Part shown: positions 8,982-17,871 of the stretch, piece after piece
Position numbering within the stretch: the stretch's first letter is position 1
Layout: each line of letters opens with the position of its first letter
Assembly (NCBI RefSeq): GCF_047425875.1
Contig: NZ_CP179727.1
Span: 124,001-188,000, forward strand
DNA from: Macrococcoides animalis
GTDB taxonomy: Bacteria; Bacillota; Bacilli; Staphylococcales; Staphylococcaceae
Reading direction: 5' to 3'
DNA: 64,000 nt
The notes under the pieces: model-generated
Told to the model about the DNA's origin: nothing
What the model saw: the letters and a program-made list of their open reading frames with translations, nothing else
Database searches by the model: none
Position numbers and translations under genes: made by a program

Positions 8982-10283
8982 TTAAAGTGTTACTTTAAAA
9001 TGTTCTAAAGTAGTTAACGCTCGATTTGCAAGTGCTTCATAACGTTCTTTTTTATCTTTAATTCGTGAGTCTAAATTCGGCAATAAACCAAAATTCGCGT
9101 TCATCGGTTGGAAATTCTTACTGTTCGTATGTGTAATATAGTATGCCATAGAACCAATAACAGTTTTTTCAGGGAATAATACAGGAGCTGAACCACTAAT
9201 GTGTTTCGACATATTGATTCCTGCCACTAAACCACTTGCAGCTGATTCAACATAACCTTCTACCCCAGTCATTTGACCTGCTAAGAATAAATCATCATTT
9301 CCTTTAAATTGATATGTTTGTTGTAAATTTGTTGGTGAATTAATAAACGTATTTCTATGCATTACACCATAACGTACCACTTCAACATTTTCTAATCCTG
9401 GGATTAATTTTAAGATTTCTTTTTGAGCGCCCCACTTTAAATGCGTTTGGAAACCAACGATATTGTAAAGCGTTCCTGCTGCATCATCTTGACGTAATTG
9501 TACAACTGCATATGGGCGTTTATCTGTTTTAGGGTCTTCTAGTCCTACAGGTTTCATAGGTCCAAATAATAGTGTTTTGCGTCCACGTTTTGCCATTTCT
9601 TCAAAAGGCATACATCCTTCAAAGTAAATTTCTTTTTCAAATTCTTTTAAAGGTACCACTTCCGCTTCCAGTAAAGTATCATAAAAACGATTAAATTCCT
9701 CTTCAGTCATTGGACAGTTTAAATATGCTGCCTCGCCTTTATCATAGCGTGATTTTAAGTATACTTTATCCATATCAATTGAATCTTTTTCAATAATTGG
9801 AGCTGCTGCATCATAAAAGTATAAATGCTCTTGTCCAGTTAATCGTTGAATGTCTTTACTTAAACTTTCAGTCGTTAATGGACCTGTTGCAATAATTGTT
9901 GGGCCTTCTGGAACACTTGTTATCTCTTCGTTGATTACTTCTATATTTGGATGGTTCTTTAATGTATCTGTAATATAACCACTGAATTCATGACGATCAA
10001 CAGCTAGGGCACCACCTGCAGGTACACTTGCATTATCAGCCGCCTTAATAATTAATGAGTCTAATCTTCTCATTTCTTCTTTTAATACTCCGACGGCATT
10101 CGTTAATGCATTTCCGCGTAGTGAATTTGAACACACTAGTTCTGCAAACTTATCTGTGTGGTGTGCTGGTGTTTGTTTCACCGGTCTCATTTCATATAAT
10201 TTCACTTTTACATCGCGTTTTGCTAGTTGATAAGCCGCTTCTGAACCAGCTAAACCAGCACCTATAATATTTACTTTCGTCAT
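8982..10283 (-). CDS. trmFO: Folate/FAD-dependent tRNA (uracil-54-C5) methyltransferase
   Basis: Makes ribothymidine at position 54 of tRNA with methylene-tetrahydrofolate, the Gram-positive alternative to TrmA. N-terminal FAD-binding GAGLAGSEAAYQLA at residues 8-21, then the MRPVKQTPAHHTDKFAELVCSNS segment of the TrmFO/Gid family. The C-terminal half has GQMTGVEGYVESAASGLVAG. 433 aa. ATG at 10283 follows AGAGGAGG. In the usual order topA-trmFO-xerC. Confidence 0.96.
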   Translation of the reverse strand: MTKVNIIGAGLAGSEAAYQLAKRDVKVKLYEMRPVKQTPAHHTDKFAELVCSNSLRGNALTNAVGVLKEEMRRLDSLIIKAADNASVPAGGALAVDRHEFSGYITDTLKNHPNIEVINEEITSVPEGPTIIATGPLTTESLSKDIQRLTGQEHLYFYDAAAPIIEKDSIDMDKVYLKSRYDKGEAAYLNCPMTEEEFNRFYDTLLEAEVVPLKEFEKEIYFEGCMPFEEMAKRGRKTLLFGPMKPVGLEDPKTDKRPYAVVQLRQDDAAGTLYNIVGFQTHLKWGAQKEILKLIPGLENVEVVRYGVMHRNTFINSPTNLQQTYQFKGNDDLFLAGQMTGVEGYVESAASGLVAGINMSKHISGSAPVLFPEKTVIGSMAYYITHTNSKNFQPMNANFGLLPNLDSRIKDKKERYEALANRALTTLEHFKVTL

Positions 10284-10398
10284 AATATTCCTCCTCTAAG
10301 TCATACACGATTGTAATACATTTTTCTTATTTTAAAAAGGGATTTATCTGAATTTATTATAAATTATTATTATTCTTGATAAAATGTTGGTAAACGTT

Positions 10399-10439
10399 AA
10401 AAATGTACACATCTGTATGTTTGATGTGTACATTTTTTT
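10399..10439. terminator. Bidirectional-looking terminator after topA
   Basis: Ten-bp perfect arms TGTACACATC (10404-10413) and GATGTGTACA (10423-10432) flanked by A and T runs. It ends topA on the minus strand; no plus-strand gene needs it. Confidence 0.85.
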
Positions 10440-10441
10440 GC

Positions 10442-12508
10442 TTATTGCGCTTTTTCGTCGTAGTCACAATTTGTACATACGACTTGCGTTTGTTTTCCTT
10501 TTTTTCGTTCCACTAGTTGTGTATCACATTTTGGACAATTTCGAGCAATAGGCTTATCCCATGATAAATAATCACATTCCGGAAAATTGTTACAACCATA
10601 GAATATTCTATTCTTCTTAGATTTACGTTCTACTACTTCTCCATCTTTACATTTTGGACACGGTACACCAATTGATTTAACAATTGCTTTAGTATTACGG
10701 CAATCAGGGAAATTAGAACATGCCATAAATTTACCGTAGCGTCCCATTTTAAATACCATCGGAGAACCACATTTCTCGCAATCTTCTCCAGCTGGCTCAT
10801 CTTTTATTTCAATCTTTTCCATTTCTTGTTCAGCGCGTTCAACATGTGTTTTGAAATCACCATAGAACGTAGAAATGACTTTTTTCCATTCTATTTCACC
10901 GTTTGCAACTTTATCAAGTAATGTTTCCATATTGACGGTGAAATCAATATCAATAATCTCAGGGAAATATTCTTTTACAGATTCATGCACAATTTGACCT
11001 AACTCTGTTGGATAGAATTTCTTTTGATCTACTTTAACATAGTTACGCTTTTGAATCGTATCGATTGTTGGTGCATAAGTTGAGGGTCGACCAATACCCT
11101 TTTCTTCAAGTGTTTTAACTAAACGTGCTTCTGTATAACGTGGTGGTGGTTGCGTAAAATGTTGATTCTCTTCAATGTTAACAGCATTTACATTATCACC
11201 AACATTCAGATCCGGTAAACGATTCTCGCTCTCATCTTTATCCTCATCATTACCTTCTACATACACACTCATAAATCCTTTAAATTTTATCGTTTGCCCA
11301 TTTGCACGGAATTTTATATTACCTTGAACTAAATCAACACTCACAGTATCAATAACTGCTGGTGCCATTTGAGAAGCCATAAAACGTTCCCAAATCAATT
11401 TATATAAACGCAATTGATCGCGTGAAAGATATGCCTTCATTTCCGTCGGTGTTCTTAATGCTGATGTTGGACGAACAGCTTCATGAGCATCTTGAGCTCC
11501 ACCTTTTGATGCTACTTTACGTTTTGATAAATATTCTTTACCAAACTTTTCTTCGATATAACCTGCCGCTTCTGCCTTCGCAGTATCAGATATACGTGTT
11601 GAATCTGTACGCATATATGTAATCAATCCGACTGTACCTTGTTTCTTTAAATCAATACCTTCGTATAGTTGCTGTGCAAGCATCATTGTTTTACGTGCTT
11701 TGAAATTTAACTTTCTCGCTGCTTCTTGTTGCAATGAACTTGTAGTAAATGGTAAAGCAGGATTTCTTAATTTTTCTTTTTTTGTAACATCTGTAACATT
11801 GAATAGGTCTGATTTCAACTGACTCACTATGGCTTTTACTTCTATGTCGTTTGTTAACTTTTTAGGCTTATTCGCTTCATGTAAAAATTTCGCTTTAAAT
11901 TCTTTATTTTTAAATGAAAATAAACCATCAATTGTCCAATATTCTTCAGGTTTAAATGCATTAATTTCTTCTTCACGGTCAATGATCAATTTTAATGCAA
12001 CTGATTGAACACGCCCAGCAGATAAACCCTTTTTAACTTTTTTCCATAATACTGGTGAAATATTATAACCTACTAAACGGTCTAATACTCGTCGCGCTTG
12101 TTGTGCATCAACTAATTCATGTTGTATTTCACGAGGATTTTTAAAACTCTCTTTAACAGCATCTTTCGTAATCTCATTAAAAACAACTCGAGATTTTGCT
12201 GTTTGATCGATTCCTAATATATGAGCTAAATGCCAAGCAATCGCTTCACCTTCGCGGTCCGGGTCACTTGCGAGATAAACATTTTTCGCTTTTTTCGCGT
12301 GTTTTTTTAACTCTTGAACAACTGGCCCTTTACCACGTATCGTAATATATCTTGGTTCAAAATTATTTTCAGCGTCAACACCCATTTGACTTCTAGGTAA
12401 ATCCCTAACATGTCCCATAGATGCAACCACTTTAAATTTCTTTCCTAAATATTTCTCAATGGTTTTTGCTTTTGCAGGCGATTCTACAATGACGAGATTC
12501 TCTGCCAT
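10442..12508 (-). CDS. topA: DNA topoisomerase I
   Basis: Type IA topoisomerase relaxing negative supercoils. N-terminal TOPRIM LVIVESPAKAKTIEKYLG and the DPDREGEAIAWHL acidic motif. The active-site Tyr is in GLITYMRTDSTR, followed by DAHEAVRPT. The C-terminus has three zinc-ribbon repeats, each a pair of CxxC-type knuckles. The start is moved to ATG 12508 (688 aa) because GGGGGAT precedes it; the frame runs 14 codons further upstream without a ribosome site. Confidence 0.96.
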   Translation of the reverse strand: MAENLVIVESPAKAKTIEKYLGKKFKVVASMGHVRDLPRSQMGVDAENNFEPRYITIRGKGPVVQELKKHAKKAKNVYLASDPDREGEAIAWHLAHILGIDQTAKSRVVFNEITKDAVKESFKNPREIQHELVDAQQARRVLDRLVGYNISPVLWKKVKKGLSAGRVQSVALKLIIDREEEINAFKPEEYWTIDGLFSFKNKEFKAKFLHEANKPKKLTNDIEVKAIVSQLKSDLFNVTDVTKKEKLRNPALPFTTSSLQQEAARKLNFKARKTMMLAQQLYEGIDLKKQGTVGLITYMRTDSTRISDTAKAEAAGYIEEKFGKEYLSKRKVASKGGAQDAHEAVRPTSALRTPTEMKAYLSRDQLRLYKLIWERFMASQMAPAVIDTVSVDLVQGNIKFRANGQTIKFKGFMSVYVEGNDEDKDESENRLPDLNVGDNVNAVNIEENQHFTQPPPRYTEARLVKTLEEKGIGRPSTYAPTIDTIQKRNYVKVDQKKFYPTELGQIVHESVKEYFPEIIDIDFTVNMETLLDKVANGEIEWKKVISTFYGDFKTHVERAEQEMEKIEIKDEPAGEDCEKCGSPMVFKMGRYGKFMACSNFPDCRNTKAIVKSIGVPCPKCKDGEVVERKSKKNRIFYGCNNFPECDYLSWDKPIARNCPKCDTQLVERKKGKQTQVVCTNCDYDEKAQ

Positions 12509-12556
12509 TTTGATATCCCCCTTTTGTTTTAAAACTGTTTTGCTTTTCAATGATAA

Positions 12557-12586
12557 ATAATATACGTTTCAATTCTATCTTGTCAA
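12557..12586 (-). promoter_or_regulatory. Promoter of topA
   Basis: Minus-strand consensus TTGACA (12581-12586), 18-bp spacer, TATTAT (12557-12562), in the 170-bp gap between dprA and topA. Confidence 0.75.
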
Positions 12587-12678
12587 ATTTTATTTCTAAA
12601 TTCATACAAAATTAATAATATTCCCTAAAGAAATTAGTACATATTATCCTTCAGAATTGGCATTATAATAGAAGAAAC

Positions 12679-13554
12679 TTAAAAATTATAATCTTCAATA
12701 ATATCTTCCACTCGAACAATTATCTTCGCACCTTCTCCTATCTTTTGATTACAACCTTGTGAATATTTAGATGTAATTTGTCCTGGCAAGCAATAAACGT
12801 TACGATTTTGATCTAATGCTTGATCACAAGTTATCAAACTACCACTTCTAAGTTGTGCTTCAGTAATAAGCACTCCCTGTGATAATCCACTAATAATACG
12901 ATTCCGTTCAGGAAATTGATATTTTGCGATTTGTGTAGTTGGATAATATTCACTAACTACTAAATGGTAATGTTCCATATTTCGGCGTAACAAAGTAACC
13001 TCTTCTGGATAATAATAATCGTGTCCGAAACCTAATACACCAATTGTTTTGCCCCCATGATAATTAGCTGCAAGATGCGCATCACTATCCGCACCTCTAG
13101 CTAAACCACTCACGATTGTAATTTGATGTTTGACTAAGGTCGGCATAAACTGTTCAATCACTTCAGAGGTATATCCTGTTCTATTTCTACTACCTACAAT
13201 AGCTAAATACTTATTTAAAGATAATATAGAAATATCACCTTTGCAAAATAATACCAAAGGGTAGTCATAAATTTGTTTAAGTAAATGAGAATACCCAATA
13301 GAATTATAAAATATCGGCGTAATTTGACGTACTGTTAATTCTGAGTGCACTTGTTCTATTTCAAGTGATTTGAAACGTTGTATCTTTAATTCCAATTTAT
13401 TATCTCTATTGAATATTTTTTTTAATATAGGATAGAGACGTGAATAAGGATTATCAAATGAATTAAAGTTTTGTTTTATTTTATGTAATTGATGCGTAGT
13501 AAAACCGGATGCGATGAGCTTAAGTATAAGTTGCTCTTCATGTGTATATTTCAT
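12679..13554 (-). CDS. dprA: DNA processing protein DprA
   Basis: Loads RecA on incoming single-stranded DNA during natural transformation. The central Rossmann-like domain shows IVGSRNRTGY, VSGLARGADSDAHLAA and GVLGFGHDYYYPE. It continues with FPERNRIISGLSQGVLITEA and GSLITCDQAL. The start is ATG 13554 (291 aa) after AGAGGTGAT; the frame opens three codons earlier at a GTG that overlaps that Shine-Dalgarno sequence. No other competence gene is in the window. Confidence 0.93.
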   Translation of the reverse strand: MKYTHEEQLILKLIASGFTTHQLHKIKQNFNSFDNPYSRLYPILKKIFNRDNKLELKIQRFKSLEIEQVHSELTVRQITPIFYNSIGYSHLLKQIYDYPLVLFCKGDISILSLNKYLAIVGSRNRTGYTSEVIEQFMPTLVKHQITIVSGLARGADSDAHLAANYHGGKTIGVLGFGHDYYYPEEVTLLRRNMEHYHLVVSEYYPTTQIAKYQFPERNRIISGLSQGVLITEAQLRSGSLITCDQALDQNRNVYCLPGQITSKYSQGCNQKIGEGAKIIVRVEDIIEDYNF

Positions 13555-13563
13555 CTTAATCAC

Positions 13564-13840
13564 CTCTGTAATTAAGATATGGAATAGATGTTAAGTTAAT
13601 ATTAATTTATCACATTAAATTGTTGAGATATAATCTATTTTTTGGGTTGTAAAATTTATCTACGTGCTGTTTCCATAAAAATTGGAAGATAACAAATATA
13701 TTTATTAGTTGCATTGTATGATTAATTCATCACATTGAAAAGCTTTATTAATCGAACTTTTTAATCGCTCGAAAATTTTATCATTGATTTTTTCTATGTA
13801 TCGCTTTCGCTTGCTACAAACTCATTGATACAATCATACA
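13564..13840. other. AT-rich intergenic stretch upstream of dprA
   Basis: About 280 bp with no open frame of note. It should hold the dprA promoter, but no clear -35/-10 pair stands out. A loose inverted repeat GTATC...GATAC lies near 13798-13832. No recognised element otherwise. Confidence 0.4.
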
Positions 13841-13868
13841 AAAAAACGAGACTCTATTGAGTCTCGAA
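13841..13868 (-). terminator. Terminator of sucCD
   Basis: Perfect 8-bp arms CGAGACTC (13847-13854) and GAGTCTCG (13859-13866) around TATT; a T run follows on the minus strand. Just past the sucD stop. Confidence 0.88.
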
Positions 13869-13881
13869 TATTGAACATATA

Positions 13882-14790
13882 TTATTTAACTGTTAAACAT
13901 TTTTCATATAAACCATCTTCTTCTTTAATACGTTCAATTAAAGTTGAACCGATTTCAGAAGGCGTTGCTGCAGTTTTAATACCACATGCATTTAATGTTT
14001 TGATTTTTTCAGCTGCTGTACCCTTACCACCAGAGATAATGGCACCTGCGTGTCCCATACGTTTACCTGGAGGTGCTGTTTGTCCACCAATGAATCCTAC
14101 TACAGGTTTTGTCATGTTTGCTTTAACCCATTCAGCAGCTTCTTCTTCAGCTGTTCCACCGATTTCGCCAATCATAACTACCGCTAAAGTTTCAGGATCA
14201 TTATTAAATGCTTCTAAAGCGTCGATGAAGTTTGTTCCGTTAACTGGGTCACCACCAATACCAACTGCAGTCGTTTGACCGATTCCAGCTTGAGTTAATT
14301 GATGTACTGCTTCATAAGTTAAAGTTCCAGAACGACTTACTACACCTACGTGACCTTTTTTGTGAATATATCCAGGCATAATACCGATTTTACATTCGTC
14401 TGCTGTAATAACACCAGGACAGTTTGGTCCAACTAAGCGTGTTTTCTTACCTTCCATGTAACGCTTCACTTTTACCATATCTAATACTGGAATATGCTCA
14501 GTAATACAAATTGCTAAATCTAATTCAGCGTCAACACATTCAACAATTGCGTCTGCTGCGAATGGTGCTGGTACATAAATTACTGACACAGTGGCACCCG
14601 TTGCTTTTACTGCTTCTTCTACTGTATTGAATACAGGTACGCCTTCTACTTCCATACCGCCTTTACCAGGTGTAACTCCAGCAACGATTTTTGTACCATA
14701 TTCAATCATTTGTTTTGTATGAAATAATGCTGTTGATCCTGTAATACCTTGTACGATTACTTTTGTATCTTTATCAATAAATACTCCCAC
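13882..14790 (-). CDS. sucD: Succinyl-CoA synthetase, alpha subunit
   Basis: ADP/GDP-linked succinyl-CoA to succinate step of the TCA cycle. N-terminal CoA-binding Rossmann domain with VQGITGSTALFHTKQM and VAGVTPGKGG. The active-site phosphohistidine is in GHAGAIISGGKGTAAEK, and LVGPNCPGVI is also family-specific. 302 aa, normal. Start GTG at 14790 behind GGGGAT; 15 bp after sucC. Confidence 0.96.
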   Translation of the reverse strand: MGVFIDKDTKVIVQGITGSTALFHTKQMIEYGTKIVAGVTPGKGGMEVEGVPVFNTVEEAVKATGATVSVIYVPAPFAADAIVECVDAELDLAICITEHIPVLDMVKVKRYMEGKKTRLVGPNCPGVITADECKIGIMPGYIHKKGHVGVVSRSGTLTYEAVHQLTQAGIGQTTAVGIGGDPVNGTNFIDALEAFNNDPETLAVVMIGEIGGTAEEEAAEWVKANMTKPVVGFIGGQTAPPGKRMGHAGAIISGGKGTAAEKIKTLNACGIKTAATPSEIGSTLIERIKEEDGLYEKCLTVK

Positions 14791-14805
14791 GTTTATCCCC
14801 GCTTC

Positions 14806-15975
14806 CTATTTAGCTTCTTTTACTAATTCAACGATTTTTTGTGCACCTTCAGCCATTGTACCAGCTGGAGTAATTGCTAATCCTGAATTGTTTAGAATTT
14901 CTTTACCTTGGTCTACATTAGTACCTTCTAAACGTACGACTAACGGAATTGTTAATTCTAATTCTTTAGCTGCTGCTACTACACCTTCAGCGATAACATC
15001 ACACTTCATGATGCCACCAAATATATTTACGAAGATACCTTCTACTTTATCATCTCCTAAGATGATTTTAAATGCTTCAGTTACTTTCTCTTTCGTAGCG
15101 CCGCCCCCTACGTCCAAGAAGTTCGCGGGATTTCCGCCGAAATGATTAATCGTGTCCATCGTTGCCATCGCAAGTCCTGCACCGTTTACCATACAGCCGA
15201 TATTACCATCTAATGCAATATATGATAAATCATATTTAGACGCTTCGATTTCTTTTGGATCTTCTTCATCTAAATCACGTAATTCCATAACGTCTTTTTG
15301 ACGGAATAATGCATTTGCATCGAAGTTTATTTTAGCATCCAAAGCTAAAACTTCACCTGATCCTGTTGTTACTAATGGATTGATTTCAATGATAGAACAA
15401 TCTTTTTTGATGAATACATCATATAACCCCATCATAATTTTAACTGCTTTATTTACTGATTCTTTCGGTATATTAATATTAAAAGCTAAGCGGCGTGCTT
15501 GGTAAGGCATTAAGCCAACAACTGGATCAATAAATTCTTTAAAGATCTTTTCAGGAGTTGCCTCTGCTACTTCTTCAATCTCAGTACCCCCTTCTTCAGA
15601 TCCCATTAAAACAACTGAGTCTGTAGCACGGTCTAAAACGAAACCTAAATAGTACTCTTTTTGAATATCGCAGCCTTCTTCAATTAATAAGCGCTTAATT
15701 TCTTTGCCCTCTGGACCTGTTTGATGCGTTACTAAAACTTTACCAAGTAATTCCTTAGCATAGCTTTCGACTTCATCTAAAGATTTCGCAATTTTAACGC
15801 CACCCGCTTTTCCACGGCCACCAGCGTGTATTTGTGCTTTTACTACATAAACGCCTTCTGTTAAACCTTTTGCTACTTCAACTGCTTCTTCAGATGTGTA
15901 TGCAACCGAACCGTTCGGTACTGCTACACCCATCGAGCGAAAAATTTCTTTCCCTTGATACTCATGGATATTCAT
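14806..15975 (-). CDS. sucC: Succinyl-CoA synthetase, beta subunit
   Basis: ATP-grasp subunit partner of SucD. N-terminal MNIHEYQGKEIFRSMGV, then VVKAQIHAGGRGKAGGVK (nucleotide-binding loop), EINPLV, and FVNIFGGIMKCD near the C-terminus. The start is ATG 15975 (389 aa), 7 nt after GGAGG; the upstream in-frame codon at 15999 would add eight non-conserved residues. First gene of sucCD, with a strong promoter and a CcpA-like site upstream. Confidence 0.96.
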   Translation of the reverse strand: MNIHEYQGKEIFRSMGVAVPNGSVAYTSEEAVEVAKGLTEGVYVVKAQIHAGGRGKAGGVKIAKSLDEVESYAKELLGKVLVTHQTGPEGKEIKRLLIEEGCDIQKEYYLGFVLDRATDSVVLMGSEEGGTEIEEVAEATPEKIFKEFIDPVVGLMPYQARRLAFNINIPKESVNKAVKIMMGLYDVFIKKDCSIIEINPLVTTGSGEVLALDAKINFDANALFRQKDVMELRDLDEEDPKEIEASKYDLSYIALDGNIGCMVNGAGLAMATMDTINHFGGNPANFLDVGGGATKEKVTEAFKIILGDDKVEGIFVNIFGGIMKCDVIAEGVVAAAKELELTIPLVVRLEGTNVDQGKEILNNSGLAITPAGTMAEGAQKIVELVKEAK

Positions 15976-16018
15976 CTTCCATCCTCCTAGATTGCACAAT
16001 TATTTATCTTACGTTTCA

Positions 16019-16047
16019 ATTATAGAAAATGTAAGCGCTATTGTAAA
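16019..16047 (-). promoter_or_regulatory. Promoter of sucCD
   Basis: Minus-strand TTTACA (16042-16047), 17-bp spacer, perfect TATAAT (16019-16024). Confidence 0.85.
16030..16043. promoter_or_regulatory. Candidate CcpA operator (cre) in the sucCD promoter
   Basis: Plus-strand TGTAAGCGCTATTG matches 12 of 14 positions of the cre consensus TGWAARCGYTWNCW. It lies between, and overlaps, the -35 and -10 boxes of sucCD. That is a repression geometry and fits glucose control of the TCA cycle. No binding is demonstrated here. Confidence 0.6.
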
Positions 16048-16058
16048 CTGAATAAGTC

Positions 16059-16113
16059 AAAAAAGACATGTAATATCAACAATTATTTAAAATTTCTGAT
16101 ATACACGTCTTTT
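16059..16113 (-). terminator. Terminator of rbgA-rnhB
   Basis: Long interrupted stem: AAAAGACATGTAATATCA (16061-16078) with its near-complement at 16097-16113. On the minus strand it ends in six T. Confidence 0.75.
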
Positions 16114-16130
16114 ATGCTGTTTTTAAATTG

Positions 16131-16895
16131 TTACATTTCATTTAACATTGATTTTATCGGTTCGAAAGTCTTCCTATGGATTGGAGTGACACCTTTATTC
16201 GTAAGTCCTTCAAGGTGTTTTTTCGTTCCATAACCTGCATTATATTCAAAATCATAACCTGGATATTGCTTGGCATAATCCACCATTAATCGATCACGAT
16301 ATTCTTTAGCAATAACACTTGCTGCAGCAATTGAGATACTCGTAGCATCACCTTTTATAATGGATTCCTCAATTAAACCAGTACCAAGCTTCATAGCATC
16401 TATCAATAAAACATCCGGCAAAATAGGTAATCCTTTAATCGCTCTGTTCATTGCAACTTTAGTCGCTTCATAAATATTTATCTCATCTATTTCTGTTTCT
16501 GTAGCAATCCCAATAGAATATGTTACATGTTGCAATAAATCTGCTTCAATTTTAGCACGATTAACTTTAGACATTTGTTTTGAATCATTAAGACCGTAAT
16601 ATGCATGTGATTCATTTAATATAACAGCACAGGCAACAACCGGACCGGCAAGTGGACCACGTCCAACTTCATCTATACCTGCGATAACTTTTCCAAAATA
16701 TTTCTTCTCGTATAAAAGCATATCATTGTATGTATCTATCAATTGCTTTTGTTTTTCGTATACCTTTAGTTGTTGTTCTTTTATTTTTATTGCACCAACT
16801 CTTGTTTCTAATTCGAAAAATGACTCGAGTTCACTTTCAGACAATTCATTTATTCGTTTTTTCAGTTGTGCAATACTATATTCATTACTCTTCAT
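16131..16895 (-). CDS. rnhB: Ribonuclease HII
   Basis: Cuts RNA in RNA-DNA hybrids, including single ribonucleotides. An N-terminal extension of about 70 residues precedes the catalytic domain, which opens with IAGIDEVGRGPLAGPVV (the DEG acidic pair). Conserved LNDSKQMS, LLIDAMK and SIAAASVIAKEYRDR follow. 254 aa, usual for Gram-positive RnhB. ATG at 16895 lies inside the end of rbgA (11-nt overlap), so the two are translationally coupled. Confidence 0.96.
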   Translation of the reverse strand: MKSNEYSIAQLKKRINELSESELESFFELETRVGAIKIKEQQLKVYEKQKQLIDTYNDMLLYEKKYFGKVIAGIDEVGRGPLAGPVVACAVILNESHAYYGLNDSKQMSKVNRAKIEADLLQHVTYSIGIATETEIDEINIYEATKVAMNRAIKGLPILPDVLLIDAMKLGTGLIEESIIKGDATSISIAAASVIAKEYRDRLMVDYAKQYPGYDFEYNAGYGTKKHLEGLTNKGVTPIHRKTFEPIKSMLNEM

Positions 16896-17757
16896 CTTTA
16901 TCCTCTAACAAATCTAATGTGTCAAAAGTGTATTTTCCGATTTTTTCATTTCGAATATCACGGATAATTAGTTCAACAACACTTTCATAATCTATTTCAT
17001 TACCACGCAGTTTCATACCACGTGATTTTCCGATCGCATCAAATACATCAATATAAGGCGTATCTTTTTCTACCTGTATATTATAATGACGATTTAATGA
17101 TGCTAAATCATTCGCTTGTAAGAATTCTATACCGTAAATAGCGACTTCGTCTAAATGAACGATACTATCCTTTATTGCCCCTGTTAAACTTAATTTTTTA
17201 CCGACAAATTGATCTTCAAATTTCGGCCACAAAATACCTGGAGTATCTAACAATTCTAAACTTGTCCCAACCTTAATCCATTGTTGCTTTTTCGTTACAC
17301 CTGGCATGTTTCCAGTTTTAGCAATTGTTTTCTTTGCTAATCGATTAATCAATGTAGATTTCCCTACATTTGGAATCCCTACAATCATCGCTCGGATTGC
17401 TCTAGGTCTTAACCCTTTGGCCTTCATACGATCAAATTTATCTTTTGTTGCAATTTCTGCTGCTTTTGTTACTTGTGATAAATTTTTCCCATTCTTACTA
17501 TCAATTAATACTGGATAAAAACCTTTTTCTTCGAAATATTTCATCCACTGGCGCGTCTTATTTAAGTCAGCCATATCCATTTTATTTAGCAACACTACAC
17601 GAGGTTTATCTTTAATAACTTCATCAATCATAGGATTACGAGATGAGTATGGAATTCGGGCGTCAACTAATTCAAACACCACATCTACTAGTTTTAATTG
17701 TTCTGTAACTTCACGTCTTGCTTTGGCCATATGACCTGGGAACCATTGGATTGTCAT
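16885..17757 (-). CDS. rbgA: Ribosome biogenesis GTPase RbgA (YlqF)
   Basis: Circularly permuted GTPase needed for late 50S assembly. The motif order is permuted: G4 LLNKMD near residue 55 precedes G1 GIPNVGKSTLINRL and G3 DTPGILWPK. N-terminal IQWFPGHMAKARRE is the family signature. 290 aa. ATG at 17757 follows TAGGAG. Divergent from the plus-strand glycosylation cassette. Confidence 0.96.
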   Translation of the reverse strand: MTIQWFPGHMAKARREVTEQLKLVDVVFELVDARIPYSSRNPMIDEVIKDKPRVVLLNKMDMADLNKTRQWMKYFEEKGFYPVLIDSKNGKNLSQVTKAAEIATKDKFDRMKAKGLRPRAIRAMIVGIPNVGKSTLINRLAKKTIAKTGNMPGVTKKQQWIKVGTSLELLDTPGILWPKFEDQFVGKKLSLTGAIKDSIVHLDEVAIYGIEFLQANDLASLNRHYNIQVEKDTPYIDVFDAIGKSRGMKLRGNEIDYESVVELIIRDIRNEKIGKYTFDTLDLLEDKDEE

Positions 17758-17799
17758 TTATTTCAATTCTCCTATTTTTAAATTTAATGATAATTCATG

Positions 17800-17828
17800 T
17801 TAACTCATCTATAATATTATTATACTAT
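17800..17828 (+). promoter_or_regulatory. Candidate promoter of the glycosylation cassette
   Basis: Plus-strand TTAACT (17800-17805), 17-bp spacer, TACTAT (17823-17828). No sigma-B-like GTTT/GGGTAT pair was found here. Confidence 0.5.
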
Positions 17829-17839
17829 ATACTTTACAA
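17811..17839 (-). promoter_or_regulatory. Promoter of rbgA-rnhB
   Basis: Minus-strand TTGTAA (17834-17839), 17-bp spacer, TATTAT (17811-17816). It overlaps the divergent promoter below. Confidence 0.6.
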
Positions 17840-17871
17840 ATGGAATAAAATTAATTATTAAAGGAGCCATT

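Noticed and set aside
13636..13840. Degenerate copy of the 61-bp repeat upstream of sucCD terminator
   Set aside because: Only short matches (TTTTGGGTTG near 13638, CGCTTGCT near 13808) at the wrong spacing; could be chance.
13871..14278. 135-codon open frame antisense to sucD
   Set aside because: Lies opposite conserved sucD codons, lacks a Shine-Dalgarno sequence and family features.
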